Shown: positions 1 to 8,411, numbered from the stretch's first letter. The stretch: 64,000 bases of DNA from Caldimonas manganoxidans ATCC BAA-369 (GCF_000381125.1 NZ_KB905932.1:62001-126000), one strand, 5' to 3'. The notes: generated by a model not told the origin, from the letters alone. A program made the numbers and translations.

Positions 1-1040
1 CCGCAGCGAAAGCCAAAACCCAGGGCCTGCGACACCTCGGGCTCGAAACGCAGCGAACTGTCGTTGAGCTTGAGCTTCTCCAGCGCATCGCGCAACTGGT
101 CGTACTCGCTGGACTCGCTGGGGTACAGGCCCGCGAAGACCTGCGGCTGGATCTCCTTGAAGCCAGGCAGCGGCTCGGTGGCCGGGCCGGCATTGTTGGG
201 CAGCTTCTTCTCCACCGTGAGGGTGTCACCCACCTTGGCAGCGGCCAGCTCCTTGATCCCGCAAATGACGAACCCCACCTCGCCAGCGTTGAGCTCGGAG
301 CGATCCACCGACTTGGGCGTGAACACACCCAAGTGCTCGACCGGGTAGACGGCATTCGTGGCCATGAGGCGCACGCGCTCGCCCTTCTTCAAGCTGCCAT
401 CGACCACCCGCACCAGCATCACCACGCCGACGTAATTGTCGAACCAGGCGTCGATGATCATGGCCCGCAAGGGACCATCGGGCTGCCCCTTGGGCGGCGG
501 CATGCGGGTGACCACCGCCTCCAGAATCTCATCCACCCCCATGCCGGTCTTGGCCGAACAGGGAATGGCCTGCGAAGCGTCGATGCCGATGACATCCTCG
601 ATTTCGGCCTTGGCACGCTCGGGGTCGGCCTGGGGCAGGTCCATCTTGTTGAGGACCGGGATCACCTCCACGCCCAGATCCAGCGCGGTGTAGCAATTGG
701 CCACCGTCTGCGCTTCCACGCCCTGGCTGGCGTCCACCACCAGCAAGGCCCCTTCGCAGGCCGACAACGAGCGACTCACCTCGTATGAGAAATCGACATG
801 CCCGGGCGTGTCGATCAGGTTGAGCGTGTAGACCTGACCGTCTCGGGCGGTGTACTGCAAGGCGGCCGTCTGCGCCTTGATCGTGATGCCCCGCTCTTTC
901 TCGATGTCCATCGAGTCCAGCACCTGCGCTTCCATCTCGCGCTCGCTCAAGCCTCCGCAGCGCTGGATGATGCGATCGGCCAGGGTGGACTTGCCGTGGT
1001 CGATGTGGGCGATGATGGAGAAGTTGCGGATGTGCTTCAT
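1..1040 (-). CDS. lepA: Elongation factor 4 (LepA), C-terminal part beyond window
   Basis: LepA is a translational GTPase that acts on stalled or mistranslocated ribosomes. The frame read leftwards from the ATG at 1040 opens [20 protein letters not shown], the classic LepA N-terminus with the P-loop AHIDHGKS. It continues with the switch II motif [12 protein letters not shown] and the G4 motif NKMD, followed by domain II. About 346 residues are present of the usual ~600; the rest lies left of base 1. No clear Shine-Dalgarno sequence precedes the ATG. In E. coli and Burkholderiales lepA lies beside the rpoE/mucD genes, as here. The mucD terminator and a second terminator lie between mucD and lepA, so lepA is probably not simply read through from mucD. 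Confidence 0.97.
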   Translation of the reverse strand, partial: MKHIRNFSIIAHIDHGKSTLADRIIQRCGGLSEREMEAQVLDSMDIEKERGITIKAQTAALQYTARDGQVYTLNLIDTPGHVDFSYEVSRSLSACEGALLVVDASQGVEAQTVANCYTALDLGVEVIPVLNKMDLPQADPERAKAEIEDVIGIDASQAIPCSAKTGMGVDEILEAVVTRMPPPKGQPDGPLRAMIIDAWFDNYVGVVMLVRVVDGSLKKGERVRLMATNAVYPVEHLGVFTPKSVDRSELNAGEVGFVICGIKELAAAKVGDTLTVEKKLPNNAGPATEPLPGFKEIQPQVFAGLYPSESSEYDQLRDALEKLKLNDSSLRFEPEVSQALGFGFRC

Positions 1041-1125
1041 GAAACCGAAGGTGTGCGTTGCGACCTCGCGGCCCACCGGCCCGCCAACGAGCCACGATGC
1101 CTCAGGGGACCGCGGGAGGGACAAC

Positions 1126-1190
1126 AAAAAAAAGGCGCGTCGAATCGGCGACGCGCCTTCCAACAAAAGGCTTGGCAACTGCTTTGTTGG
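1126..1190 (-). ncRNA. Putative 65-nt small RNA or lepA leader attenuator
   Basis: On the minus strand a -10-like TACAAT (1197-1202) with a -35-like TTTCCA (1219-1224, 16-bp spacer) predicts transcription start near 1190. The next 65 nt fold into two back-to-back perfect hairpins. The first has an 8-bp stem (CCAACAAA 1183-1190 with TTTGTTGG 1160-1167). The second has a 9-bp stem (GGCGCGTCG 1149-1157 with CGACGCGCC 1134-1142) followed by eight Ts (1126-1133), a textbook intrinsic terminator. No open reading frame fits inside. It lies 85 nt upstream of the lepA ATG, so it could be a free sRNA or a premature-termination leader of lepA. I do not recognise the family. Confidence 0.55.
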
Positions 1191-1196
1191 GCTTTC

Positions 1197-1224
1197 ATTG
1201 TAGCCAAATCCACCCCCTTGGAAA
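1197..1224 (-). promoter_or_regulatory. Predicted promoter for the small RNA / lepA leader
   Basis: TACAAT at 1197-1202 (5 of 6 to TATAAT) and TTTCCA at 1219-1224 (4 of 6 to TTGACA), spacer 16 bp, minus strand. The predicted start falls at the first base of the hairpin at 1190, which supports the call. Confidence 0.45.
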
Positions 1225-1272
1225 CCGCGCCAGCCGTGGCTTGCCGCGCGTTGCACGCCACCAACAGGCAAG

Positions 1273-1460
1273 ATATCAACAAGATATCCACAATCTCTTG
1301 TGGATGACTTGGGGATAGTCCAGGCCGTCCCGGGGATCCTTCCGCAGCTGCATCGAAAGCGCGTCGAACCACCCCGGATTCTACCGAAGCGGCGCGACAA
1401 TCCGGCCCGGATCGGAGCTCGTGAGCCCACGCTCACATTCTTGAACGGTGACTTATCAAC
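1273..1460. promoter_or_regulatory. Cluster of DnaA-box-like 9-mers in the lepA-mucD gap
   Basis: Against the DnaA consensus TTATCCACA the gap contains ATATCAACA (1273-1281, 7/9), ATATCCACA (1284-1292, 8/9), the reverse-strand TCATCCACA (1299-1307, 8/9), reverse-strand CTATCCCCA (1312-1320, 7/9) and TTATCAACA (1452-1460, 8/9). Two of them form a perfect inverted repeat, ATCCACAA-TCTC-TTGTGGAT (1286-1305). The block is AT-rich compared with its surroundings. There is no dnaA, dnaN or gyrB nearby, so this is not an evident oriC. Function is unknown; it could be a DnaA-binding regulatory or titration site, or coincidence. Confidence 0.3.
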
Positions 1461-1513
1461 ACCCGAAGGCCGGCCGGCGTGCGGGATTTCCCCCGCCTGA
1501 CTCTCGCGATGCG

Positions 1514-1545
1514 AAAAAACCCGACACCCTAGTCGGATGCCGGGT
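1514..1545 (-). terminator. Intrinsic terminator of mucD / sigma-E operon
   Basis: Minus strand: an 8-bp stem ACCCGGCA/TGTCGGGT (1538-1545 with 1519-1526, one G-U pair) followed by six Ts (1514-1519). It lies 26 bp after the mucD stop. Confidence 0.8.
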
Positions 1546-1570
1546 GGCTGCGCTCATCCCGTGCCGGACC

Positions 1571-3043
1571 TCAGCGCGAGGGTCGAATCATCGTGTAATG
1601 GGCCCATTCCCCGCGGCGGAAAAACACGTTGAACGGGCGTCCTTTGTCGAGCTTGGCCAGCACCGCCTCGAACTGGCGCACGTCGGCGATCTCGGTGTTG
1701 GCAATGGCCAGGATGATGTCGCCTTCACGCAGGCCGGCACGGGCCGCGGGTCCATCGACCGACTCCACGCGCACCCCGCCCTTGACGCCCAGCGCCGACT
1801 TCTGAGCCTCGGTGAGATTGGCCACGGTCAGGCCCACGCTGGATGCAACCCCACTGCCCGGCGTGCTGCGAGGTTCATTGCTGGCCACACGGCGCGGCGG
1901 GTCGGGCTCGAATTCACCGACCACCACGTTCAGATCCCGATAGCTGCCACGACGGAAGACCTGGACAGTGACCTTGGCGCCTGGCTTGGTATTGCCCACG
2001 ATGCGCGGCAGCTCGCCGGCCTTGTCGATCACGCGGCCATCGAAGCGCGTGATGATGTCTCCTGCCTCGATGCCGGCCTTGGCCGCCGGACCATTGGGCT
2101 CCACGCTGCGCACCAACGCGCCCATGGGCTTGCCCAGTCCGATGGACTCGGCCACGTCCTTGGTGATCTGATCGATCTGCACGCCGATGCGTCCCCGGAT
2201 CACGCGGCCCGTGGTGCGCAGTTGATCGGCCACGCGCATGGCCTCGTCGATCGGGATCGCGAACGAAATGCCCATGAAGCCGCCCGAGCGGCTGTAGATC
2301 TGCGAGTTGATGCCCACCACCTCGCCTCGCAGGTTGATCAGCGGCCCCCCCGAATTGCCCGGGTTGATGGCCACATCGGTCTGAATGAAGGGCAGGTAGT
2401 CGCCGGTATCGCGCGCCTTGGCGCTGACGATGCCGGCGGTGACCGTGTTCTCCAGACCAAAGGGCGAGCCGATGGCCATCACCCACTCGCCCACGCGCAA
2501 GCGGTTGACGTCGCCGATGCGCACGGCCGGCAAGCCAGTGGCATCGATCTTGACGACGGCCACGTCGGTGCGACGGTCGCTGCCGATGATGCGCGCCTTG
2601 AACTCGCGCTTGTCGGTGAGGGTCACGTAGACCTCGTCAGCGCCCTCGACCACATGGGCATTGGTCATCACGTAGCCGTCGGAGCTGATCACGAAACCGG
2701 AGCCCACGCCACGAGGCACCTCCTCCGGCTGCCCCTGACGCTGGCCGCCTCGTGGCGCTGGGGTGCCTGGCAGCGGCACGCCGAAGAAACGCCGGAAGAA
2801 TTCCTGCATCTCCTCATCCATTTGCGGACCGGCCATCCGCGCCCGCTCGGTGGTACGGATGTTGACCACCGAGGGCCCCACCTGCTCGGCCAGATCGGCG
2901 AAGTCCGGCAACGTCGCTGCCTGCGCTCGTGCCGGCAGCGATGCCACGGCCAGGATCCAAGCGACTGCCAAGGCCATCAAAGCGGCCAGCGCACGTCGAG
3001 ACATCGAGGGCACGATCGTGCCCAGGTGCATTGCTGTTTTCAT
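1571..3043 (-). CDS. mucD: Periplasmic serine protease MucD/DegP (Do family)
   Basis: HtrA-type protease that degrades or chaperones misfolded envelope proteins and feeds into sigma-E control. It has 490 residues. An N-terminal signal sequence (about residues 15-42, ending ASLPARAQA) sends it to the periplasm. The trypsin-like domain has the triad H130 (TNAHVV), D160 (DRRTDVAVVKID) and S231 (NPGNSGGPL). Two PDZ domains follow (about 275-370 and 395-490). The chosen ATG at 3043 has a good ribosome site, GAGGTGA, 4-5 bp upstream. It is the last gene of rpoE-rseA-rseB-mucD and is followed by an intrinsic terminator. DegP versus MucD naming is a convention; the operon position favours mucD. Confidence 0.95.
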   Translation of the reverse strand: MKTAMHLGTIVPSMSRRALAALMALAVAWILAVASLPARAQAATLPDFADLAEQVGPSVVNIRTTERARMAGPQMDEEMQEFFRRFFGVPLPGTPAPRGGQRQGQPEEVPRGVGSGFVISSDGYVMTNAHVVEGADEVYVTLTDKREFKARIIGSDRRTDVAVVKIDATGLPAVRIGDVNRLRVGEWVMAIGSPFGLENTVTAGIVSAKARDTGDYLPFIQTDVAINPGNSGGPLINLRGEVVGINSQIYSRSGGFMGISFAIPIDEAMRVADQLRTTGRVIRGRIGVQIDQITKDVAESIGLGKPMGALVRSVEPNGPAAKAGIEAGDIITRFDGRVIDKAGELPRIVGNTKPGAKVTVQVFRRGSYRDLNVVVGEFEPDPPRRVASNEPRSTPGSGVASSVGLTVANLTEAQKSALGVKGGVRVESVDGPAARAGLREGDIILAIANTEIADVRQFEAVLAKLDKGRPFNVFFRRGEWAHYTMIRPSR

Positions 3044-3097
3044 TTCTCACCTCAACACGGGTTCCGCATTCCGAACGACGGCGCGTCGCGCCATCGT

Positions 3098-4144
3098 TCA
3101 CTGCGGCTTCTTGCGTTCGAGACCCCGGACGAACTCGTGAAGCGTGGCCACTGGCACCTCGCCCACGGCAGTCACCCACCAGGCCCCGTGACGTCTCATG
3201 AGCGTATGGGTGGCCCCCATGCTCATCAGCACCTCCTTGCGATGCCGACCGGCGTCATAGGGTTCCACGAAAATCGATACATGGGCCAAACCATCGGAGA
3301 AGATGGTCTGAAGCATGCTGCCGTGCTCACCGCCGTCGGCCGCGGGGCTGGCCGCAACCGCCCCATCCACCGCATTGGCACTGCGCTTGACGCAGCTGAT
3401 GTGACGAAACCCCGGCACGATGCGTCGGTACACCCAGCCTTCGTCCTCATAAAAAGTGGGAGTCATCACCGGACGCTCGACGCGGTAGCCTTTGAGGCGC
3501 TTGAGCGGCTGGGTCACGCTCTCCGGTTGAGGGCGCACGCCAATGGACACTTCCGAAAACGCCGAGGACTCGATCACTTCTCCGGCCGGGTTGATCACGT
3601 CGGCGCGCAGCAGCAAGCCGGTCTCTTTCTCCGCCCACAGACGGTAGCCATAGCGCATCGCATCTCGCGGCAGGAGCAACAACTGCCGCGCCTCATGGCC
3701 GGCCACGCGGTCCAGCCCCTTCTTGCGCACGTCGTAATAGTCGAGGATGTGATCGCTGTCGGCATCCACCAGCCGCGGGAATTTGTTCACCATCTCCCGC
3801 TGCTCGATGAGCGCGGTGCGTTGTTGGGGCCACAAAGTGGCCACCAGGGTGTCGTGCCGCAAGATGCGTCGCGGCTGGCCATCCAGGGTGTCGATGCGCT
3901 CGAACTGTTGGTGGCCCTCCCAGTAGTGCGCAATGCGTGCGCTGGTCATCTGCCCGCCCGAGCTGACCACGAAGATGCCCTGGAAATTGCGGGTCTGGGC
4001 CGCCTCGTGGATGCGCAACAGCCAAGCGCGCACCTCGGCTTTGTCCAAGGGGAGATCGACCGGCGGCGTTTGAGCCAGACCCGTGCCGGCCAGCGCCATC
4101 AAGCCCGCACCCATCCACGGGGCGAGCCAACGGGAAAACTGCAT
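3098..4144 (-). CDS. rseB: Sigma-E factor regulatory protein RseB/MucB
   Basis: Periplasmic sensor that binds the anti-sigma factor RseA and protects it from cleavage until it detects mislocalised lipids or LPS. It has 348 residues from the ATG at 4144, which has GTGAGGA 5-6 bp upstream. A longer frame opens with TTG at 4162 but that is less likely. A signal peptide (MQFSRWLAPWMGAGLMALAG...) is followed by the LolA/LolB-like MucB N-domain (about 35-220, with FQGIFVV and HYWEGHQQFERI) and the smaller C-domain ending near EFVRGLERKK. It lies 14 bp downstream of rseA and 54 bp upstream of mucD, the standard order. Confidence 0.95.
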   Translation of the reverse strand: MQFSRWLAPWMGAGLMALAGTGLAQTPPVDLPLDKAEVRAWLLRIHEAAQTRNFQGIFVVSSGGQMTSARIAHYWEGHQQFERIDTLDGQPRRILRHDTLVATLWPQQRTALIEQREMVNKFPRLVDADSDHILDYYDVRKKGLDRVAGHEARQLLLLPRDAMRYGYRLWAEKETGLLLRADVINPAGEVIESSAFSEVSIGVRPQPESVTQPLKRLKGYRVERPVMTPTFYEDEGWVYRRIVPGFRHISCVKRSANAVDGAVAASPAADGGEHGSMLQTIFSDGLAHVSIFVEPYDAGRHRKEVLMSMGATHTLMRRHGAWWVTAVGEVPVATLHEFVRGLERKKPQ

Positions 4145-4158
4145 GCGCGTCCTCACAA

Positions 4159-4854
4159 TCAACGGCCGGGTCCTTCGTGGGCAGCATTGCGCAGGAACAG
4201 AGACGGCCCCGCCCCCAGCGCCGAGCCCGCACCGAATTGCTTGTGCGCCGCGAGGTATTGGTCCAGCCGTGCGTCACGGATCAGGGTCTGATCCCCATGC
4301 ACCACCCGCAATTCCGTGGCCGACGCCGCCGTCGGTGCGGCCGCAGGCGCGGCCACCGGCGTGACGGCCACCGGCGTGACGGCCACCGCCGCCTCGGTGC
4401 CTGCGGATTGGGCCCGCAGGCCGATACCGGGCGCGGGCCACATCGCGTCGCCGCCGACCTCCCCCACATACAGCACCACCAGCGCCCCCGCGACGGCCAT
4501 CACGCTCGCCGCCGTGGCCAAGGGGGTTCGCCAGCGTCGGCGCGCACGTGCGGCCGCGTCGGGCGTCGCAGCCGGCGCCAGGATCACCGGCTCACGCTGC
4601 AGGCGTTGGCGCACCCCTTGCAAAAACAGGTCGCCACGCGAACCGCCGGCCAAATCGTCGGAGCGCAGCACATCACCGATCAGGTGGTACAGGTGCCAGT
4701 CTTCACAGTCTTGGCGGTGTCGCTCGGGATCGCTGTGGTGCGAGGCCAGCCATTCATCGAACTGCGAGGCAGTGGCCTCCCCATCGAGCAAGGCCGACAG
4801 GCGTTCACGAGAAGCCGCCTGGTCGCCCGCAAGATCCATCCGTTGCGCAGACAT
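4159..4854 (-). CDS. rseA: Anti-sigma-E factor RseA/MucA
   Basis: Inner-membrane anti-sigma factor that holds RpoE; regulated proteolysis releases it. It has 231 residues from the ATG at 4854; a GTG lies one codon earlier, and AGGAGA precedes both. The N-terminal RseA domain (about 10-75: RLSALLDGEATASQFDEWL, then WHLYHLIGDVLRSDDL) is the sigma-binding part. A single membrane span lies at about 112-130, followed by a periplasmic Ala/Pro-rich tail. That tail includes VAVTPVAVTPVA, encoded by a 15-bp tandem repeat. The gene starts 15 bp after rpoE. The linker repeat may vary between strains. Confidence 0.93.
   Translation of the reverse strand: MSAQRMDLAGDQAASRERLSALLDGEATASQFDEWLASHHSDPERHRQDCEDWHLYHLIGDVLRSDDLAGGSRGDLFLQGVRQRLQREPVILAPAATPDAAARARRRWRTPLATAASVMAVAGALVVLYVGEVGGDAMWPAPGIGLRAQSAGTEAAVAVTPVAVTPVAAPAAAPTAASATELRVVHGDQTLIRDARLDQYLAAHKQFGAGSALGAGPSLFLRNAAHEGPGR
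4351..4390. repeat. 15-bp tandem repeat inside rseA
   Basis: Unit GGCCACCGGCGTGAC occurs twice exactly (4351-4365, 4366-4380), with a partial third copy (4381-4390). It is in frame and encodes the Ala/Val/Thr/Pro repeats of the periplasmic RseA linker. Confidence 0.85.
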
Positions 4855-4869
4855 CACTCACTCTCCTGA

Positions 4870-5475
4870 TCACCAACGTTTGCCATCGGGCGTGTCCAAC
4901 AGCGGACGCAAGCGCTGCGCGATGGCCTCACGCGCTCTGAAGATGCGCGATCGCACCGTGCCGATCGGGCAGTTCATGACCTCGGCGATTTCCTCATAGC
5001 TCAGCCCTTCGATCTCACGCAAGGTGATGGCCTGGCGCAAATCCTCGGACAACGCCTCGATGGCCGCGTTCACGGTGGCGGCCACCTCTTTGCTGGCCAG
5101 CACGGCATCGGGAGTTTCGCCGTCGGTTAGTTCGTTTTCCACCCGGGAAGTTTCGTCCTCCTCGTCGGCGGACATCCGCGCCGTTTCAGTGACCAGCGGG
5201 TCCCGTTTGAGCTCGGCCAGGCTTTTCTTGGCCGTGTTGACGGCGATCCGGTACAGCCAGGTGTAGAAGGCGCTGTCCCCGCGAAACTGAGGCAACGCCC
5301 GGTAGGCCCGGATGAAGGTCTCTTGGGCAATGTCCTGGATCAGGTCGGCGTCGCGCACCATCCGGGCGATGAGGCGCTCGATCTTGCGCTGGTACTTGAT
5401 CACCAGCAGGTCGAACGCCTTCTGGTCGCCGCGCTTGACGCGCTCAATCAGCACAGCATCGGCGTCGGCGGTCAT
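4870..5475 (-). CDS. rpoE: RNA polymerase sigma factor RpoE (ECF, sigma-E)
   Basis: ECF sigma factor for the envelope-stress regulon; 201 residues, the normal size. Region 2 is seen at about 20-90 (KAFDLLVIKYQRKIERL, then QETFIRAYRALPQFRGDSAFYTWLYRIAVN). Region 4 is at about 135-190 (LREIEGLSYEEIAEVMNCPIGTVRSRIFRARE). The ATG at 5475 matches the family N-terminus (ADAVLIERVKRGDQ). It overlaps the TGA of the upstream membrane-protein gene by 4 bp, so translation is probably coupled. rseA follows 15 bp on. I saw no GAACTT-type sigma-E promoter just upstream, so the autoregulatory promoter, if present, is not obvious. Confidence 0.97.
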   Translation of the reverse strand: MTADADAVLIERVKRGDQKAFDLLVIKYQRKIERLIARMVRDADLIQDIAQETFIRAYRALPQFRGDSAFYTWLYRIAVNTAKKSLAELKRDPLVTETARMSADEEDETSRVENELTDGETPDAVLASKEVAATVNAAIEALSEDLRQAITLREIEGLSYEEIAEVMNCPIGTVRSRIFRAREAIAQRLRPLLDTPDGKRW

Positions 5476-5942
5476 GCGGTGGACGAGGAGGATCCTGCCA
5501 AGGGGTCCATGGCGCAAGTGGGCGAATATACCGCACAGCGCAAGGCATGCCAGCGCGCCTCCAAGCCAGCGCGCTGCAGCGGCAGCCACACCGTGCCGCG
5601 GCCCTGGTGCGGCACGAGCTGCAGCAACATCCACGCCCCCAGGTCGATGCGCACCGTCGCGCGTCCGCGGCATTCATGCCTGCGTTCAGGCTCACGCCAG
5701 TGCCAACACTGTCCGTCCCAGCGCAGCACGAAGCCCGGACGGCGCCAGTGGCGACCCAGCACCCCCCACAGACTCAGCAGCAGCGCAGGCCCCAGCGCCG
5801 GCACGGCCCATGCCCCCCGATGCGCGACGGCCCAGGCCCCCAGGGCCAGCCACCCGACGCCCGCCAGCGCCAGCACCGCGGCGCGCCACCAGGTGTGACG
5901 AACGACCACCACCGTCACCGGCGGTGCGGTACGCTGGCGCAT
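5472..5942 (-). CDS. YgfX-like small membrane protein (unknown function)
   Basis: 156 residues. Two membrane spans lie near the N-terminus (about 20-40 and 45-65, rich in A, L and W) and are followed by a compact Trp- and Arg-rich soluble part (RPGFVLRWDGQCWHWREPE, later ARWHALRCAVYS). This layout resembles the YgfX/CptA family seen in proteobacteria, including members beside rpoE, but I assign it by architecture only. Its stop overlaps the rpoE ATG by 4 bp and its start lies 36 bp after fabF, so it bridges the fatty-acid and stress genes in one probable transcript. Confidence 0.75.
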   Translation of the reverse strand: MRQRTAPPVTVVVVRHTWWRAAVLALAGVGWLALGAWAVAHRGAWAVPALGPALLLSLWGVLGRHWRRPGFVLRWDGQCWHWREPERRHECRGRATVRIDLGAWMLLQLVPHQGRGTVWLPLQRAGLEARWHALRCAVYSPTCAMDPLAGSSSSTA

Positions 5943-5978
5943 GCGATGGAGCCCGACATCAAACCTGTGCCGCGGCGT

Positions 5979-7223
5979 TCAGACGCGTTTGAACACCAGC
6001 GTCCCATTGGTGCCGCCGAAGCCGAAGTTGTTCTTCAGCGCCACCTCGATCTTCATGTCACGGGCGGTATTGGCGCAGTAGTCCAAATCGCACTCGGGAT
6101 CTTGGTTGAAGATATTGATCGTCGGCGGCGACACCTGGTGGTACACCGCCAGGGCCGTGAACACCGATTCGACCCCGCCGGCGCCGCCCAGCAAGTGGCC
6201 GGTCATCGACTTGGTGGAATTGACCACCAAAGCCTTGGCGTGGTCGCCAAAGGCCAGCTTGATGGCGTTGGTTTCGTTCACGTCGCCCAGCGGCGTGGAG
6301 GTGCCGTGCGCATTGAGGTAGTGCACCTCATCGGGATTGACGCCGGCATTGCGCATGGCCGCTTGCATCGAACGGCGCGGGCCGTCCACGTTGGGCGCGG
6401 TCATGTGGAAAGCGTCGGCACTCATGCCAAAGCCGGCCAGCTCGGCGTAGATCTTTGCACCACGCTTTTTCGCGTGCTCGTATTCCTCGAGCACCATCAC
6501 CCCGGCACCCTCGCCCAGCACGAAGCCGTCGCGGTCTTTGTCCCAGGGACGCGAGGCCGTCTTGGGATCGTCGTTGCGTGTGGACAGCGCGCGTGCCGCG
6601 GCAAAGCCGCCGATGCCCAAGGGCGAGACGGTGGATTCGGCGCCGCCGGCAATCATCACGTCGGCATCGCCATACTCGATGAGGCGAGCGGCTTGGCCGA
6701 TGCAGTGCAGACCGGTGGTGCATGCGGTGACGACGGCCAGGTTCGGCCCTTTGTAGCCGCACTGGATCGACACATGGCCCGAGATCATGTTGATGATCGA
6801 CGCCGGCACGAAGAACGGCGAGATGCGGCGCGGACCACGCTCGCTGAGTTCTTGCTGAGTGGCCTCGATCATGGGCAAGCCGCCAATGCCCGAACCCACC
6901 ATGCAGCCGATGCGCTCGGCCATCTCCTCACTCAGCGCATCGCCGGTGGGCAAACCCGCATCCCGCACGGCCTGCAGTGAAGCCGCCAAGCCGTAATGGA
7001 TGAAGGTGTCCATGTGGCGAGCTTCCTTGGCCGGCAGGTAGTCCTCGATGTTGAAGCCCTTGACCTCGCCAGCAAAGCGACAAGCGAAGTTCGAGGCATC
7101 GAACCGGGTGATGGTATCGATGCCGGACTGGCCGGCAACCAGGTTGCTCCAGGACTCGGCCACCGTGTTGCCCACGGGGGTGACGAGCCCCAGGCCGGTG
7201 ATGACAACGCGGCGACGGGTCAT
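5979..7223 (-). CDS. fabF: 3-oxoacyl-ACP synthase II (FabF)
   Basis: Condenses malonyl-ACP with acyl-ACP during fatty-acid elongation and sets membrane unsaturation with temperature in model species. It has 414 residues. Active-site residues are C168 (VTACTTG), H306 (NAHGTSTPLGD), K338 (NSTKSMTGH) and H343. It follows acpP by 43 bp. There is no purine-rich ribosome site before the ATG at 7223. The minus strand there is instead C-rich (CCCCCCCTCCTCAC), so initiation may depend on coupling or on an unusual leader. Next downstream are the YgfX-like gene and rpoE. Confidence 0.98.
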   Translation of the reverse strand: MTRRRVVITGLGLVTPVGNTVAESWSNLVAGQSGIDTITRFDASNFACRFAGEVKGFNIEDYLPAKEARHMDTFIHYGLAASLQAVRDAGLPTGDALSEEMAERIGCMVGSGIGGLPMIEATQQELSERGPRRISPFFVPASIINMISGHVSIQCGYKGPNLAVVTACTTGLHCIGQAARLIEYGDADVMIAGGAESTVSPLGIGGFAAARALSTRNDDPKTASRPWDKDRDGFVLGEGAGVMVLEEYEHAKKRGAKIYAELAGFGMSADAFHMTAPNVDGPRRSMQAAMRNAGVNPDEVHYLNAHGTSTPLGDVNETNAIKLAFGDHAKALVVNSTKSMTGHLLGGAGGVESVFTALAVYHQVSPPTINIFNQDPECDLDYCANTARDMKIEVALKNNFGFGGTNGTLVFKRV

Positions 7224-7266
7224 GTGAGGAGGGGGGGAATGCGGAACCAGGAACCCTTCGGGCCGA

Positions 7267-7644
<378 letters not shown>

Positions 7645-7661
7645 TCAGTCCTTCAATGCCT

Positions 7662-8411
7662 TCAATTCATGAACATGCCGCCATTGACGTGGAGCTCCGC
7701 GCCCGTGATGTAGCCGGCCTGCGGCGAAGCCAAGTACGCCACCGCATGGGCAATGTCCTCCGGGCGGCCCAGACGGCCCAGCGGGATCTGCGCCATCAGG
7801 GCCTGGGTCTGCTGTTCGGACAGTGCGCGAGTCATGTCGGTTTCGATGAAGCCGGGGGCCACGCAATTGACCGTGATGCCGCGGCTGCCCAATTCCCGGG
7901 CCAGCGAGCGGGTCATGCCGGCCACACCGGCTTTGGCCGCCGCATAGTTGGCCTGACCGGCGTTGCCGCTGACGCCCACCACCGAGGTGATATTGACGAT
8001 GCGGCCGTAGCGCTGCTTCATCATCGGGCGGATCACCGCTCGGCTGAGACGAAACACCGCTTTGAGATTGGTGTCCAGCACGGCATCCCAGTCTTCGTCC
8101 TTCATGCGCATGGACAGCGTGTCGCGCGTAATGCCGGCGTTGTTGACCAGCACATGCAAGGCGCCATGCTCTTTGAGGATCGCCTCGACCAGGGCCTCGA
8201 CGCCAGCGGCATCGTTGACATCGAGCCGATGCCCGCGACAGCCCGGATAGGCCGCCAGCGTGTCTGTGATCGTCGCCGCGCCGGCATCGGTGGTGGCCGT
8301 GCCCACGACCTTGAGTCCGTGGCGGGCCAATTCCAGCGCGATGGCTCGGCCGATACCGCGCGTGGCCCCGGTCACCAGGGCGACTTGACCTTTGAAGACG
8401 ACCTCGTTCAT
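7662..8411 (-). CDS. fabG: 3-oxoacyl-ACP reductase (FabG)
   Basis: NADPH-dependent ketoreductase of fatty-acid synthesis, 249 residues. The Rossmann motif GATRGIG is at about 15-21, NNAG at 90-93, and the catalytic set is S143, Y156 and K160 (YAAAK). The ATG at 8411 overlaps the fabD stop by 4 bp; an in-frame extension upstream is out of family. A second SDR of the same superfamily lies at 29387-30127, but this copy in the fab cluster is the housekeeping one. Confidence 0.97.
   Translation of the reverse strand: MNEVVFKGQVALVTGATRGIGRAIALELARHGLKVVGTATTDAGAATITDTLAAYPGCRGHRLDVNDAAGVEALVEAILKEHGALHVLVNNAGITRDTLSMRMKDEDWDAVLDTNLKAVFRLSRAVIRPMMKQRYGRIVNITSVVGVSGNAGQANYAAAKAGVAGMTRSLARELGSRGITVNCVAPGFIETDMTRALSEQQTQALMAQIPLGRLGRPEDIAHAVAYLASPQAGYITGAELHVNGGMFMN

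Noticed and set aside
1273-1460. Chromosomal oriC
   Set aside because: DnaA-box-like sites are present but there is no dnaA/dnaN/gyrB/rpmH neighbourhood and no long AT-rich unwinding region. Kept only as a DnaA-binding candidate.
4142-4162. TTG start of rseB at 4162
   Set aside because: It overlaps the rseA stop, and the ATG at 4144 has a good ribosome site and gives the expected signal peptide.
1448-4291. 947-codon open frame on the plus strand opposite mucD-rseB-rseA
   Set aside because: Antisense shadow of well-supported genes in GC-rich DNA. The protein is His/Arg/Ala-rich, without family features.
5476-5720. Sigma-E autoregulatory promoter before rpoE
   Set aside because: I looked for a GAACTT/TCTAA pair on the minus strand and found none with proper spacing. 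TATATT-like bases at ~5527 are not enough.
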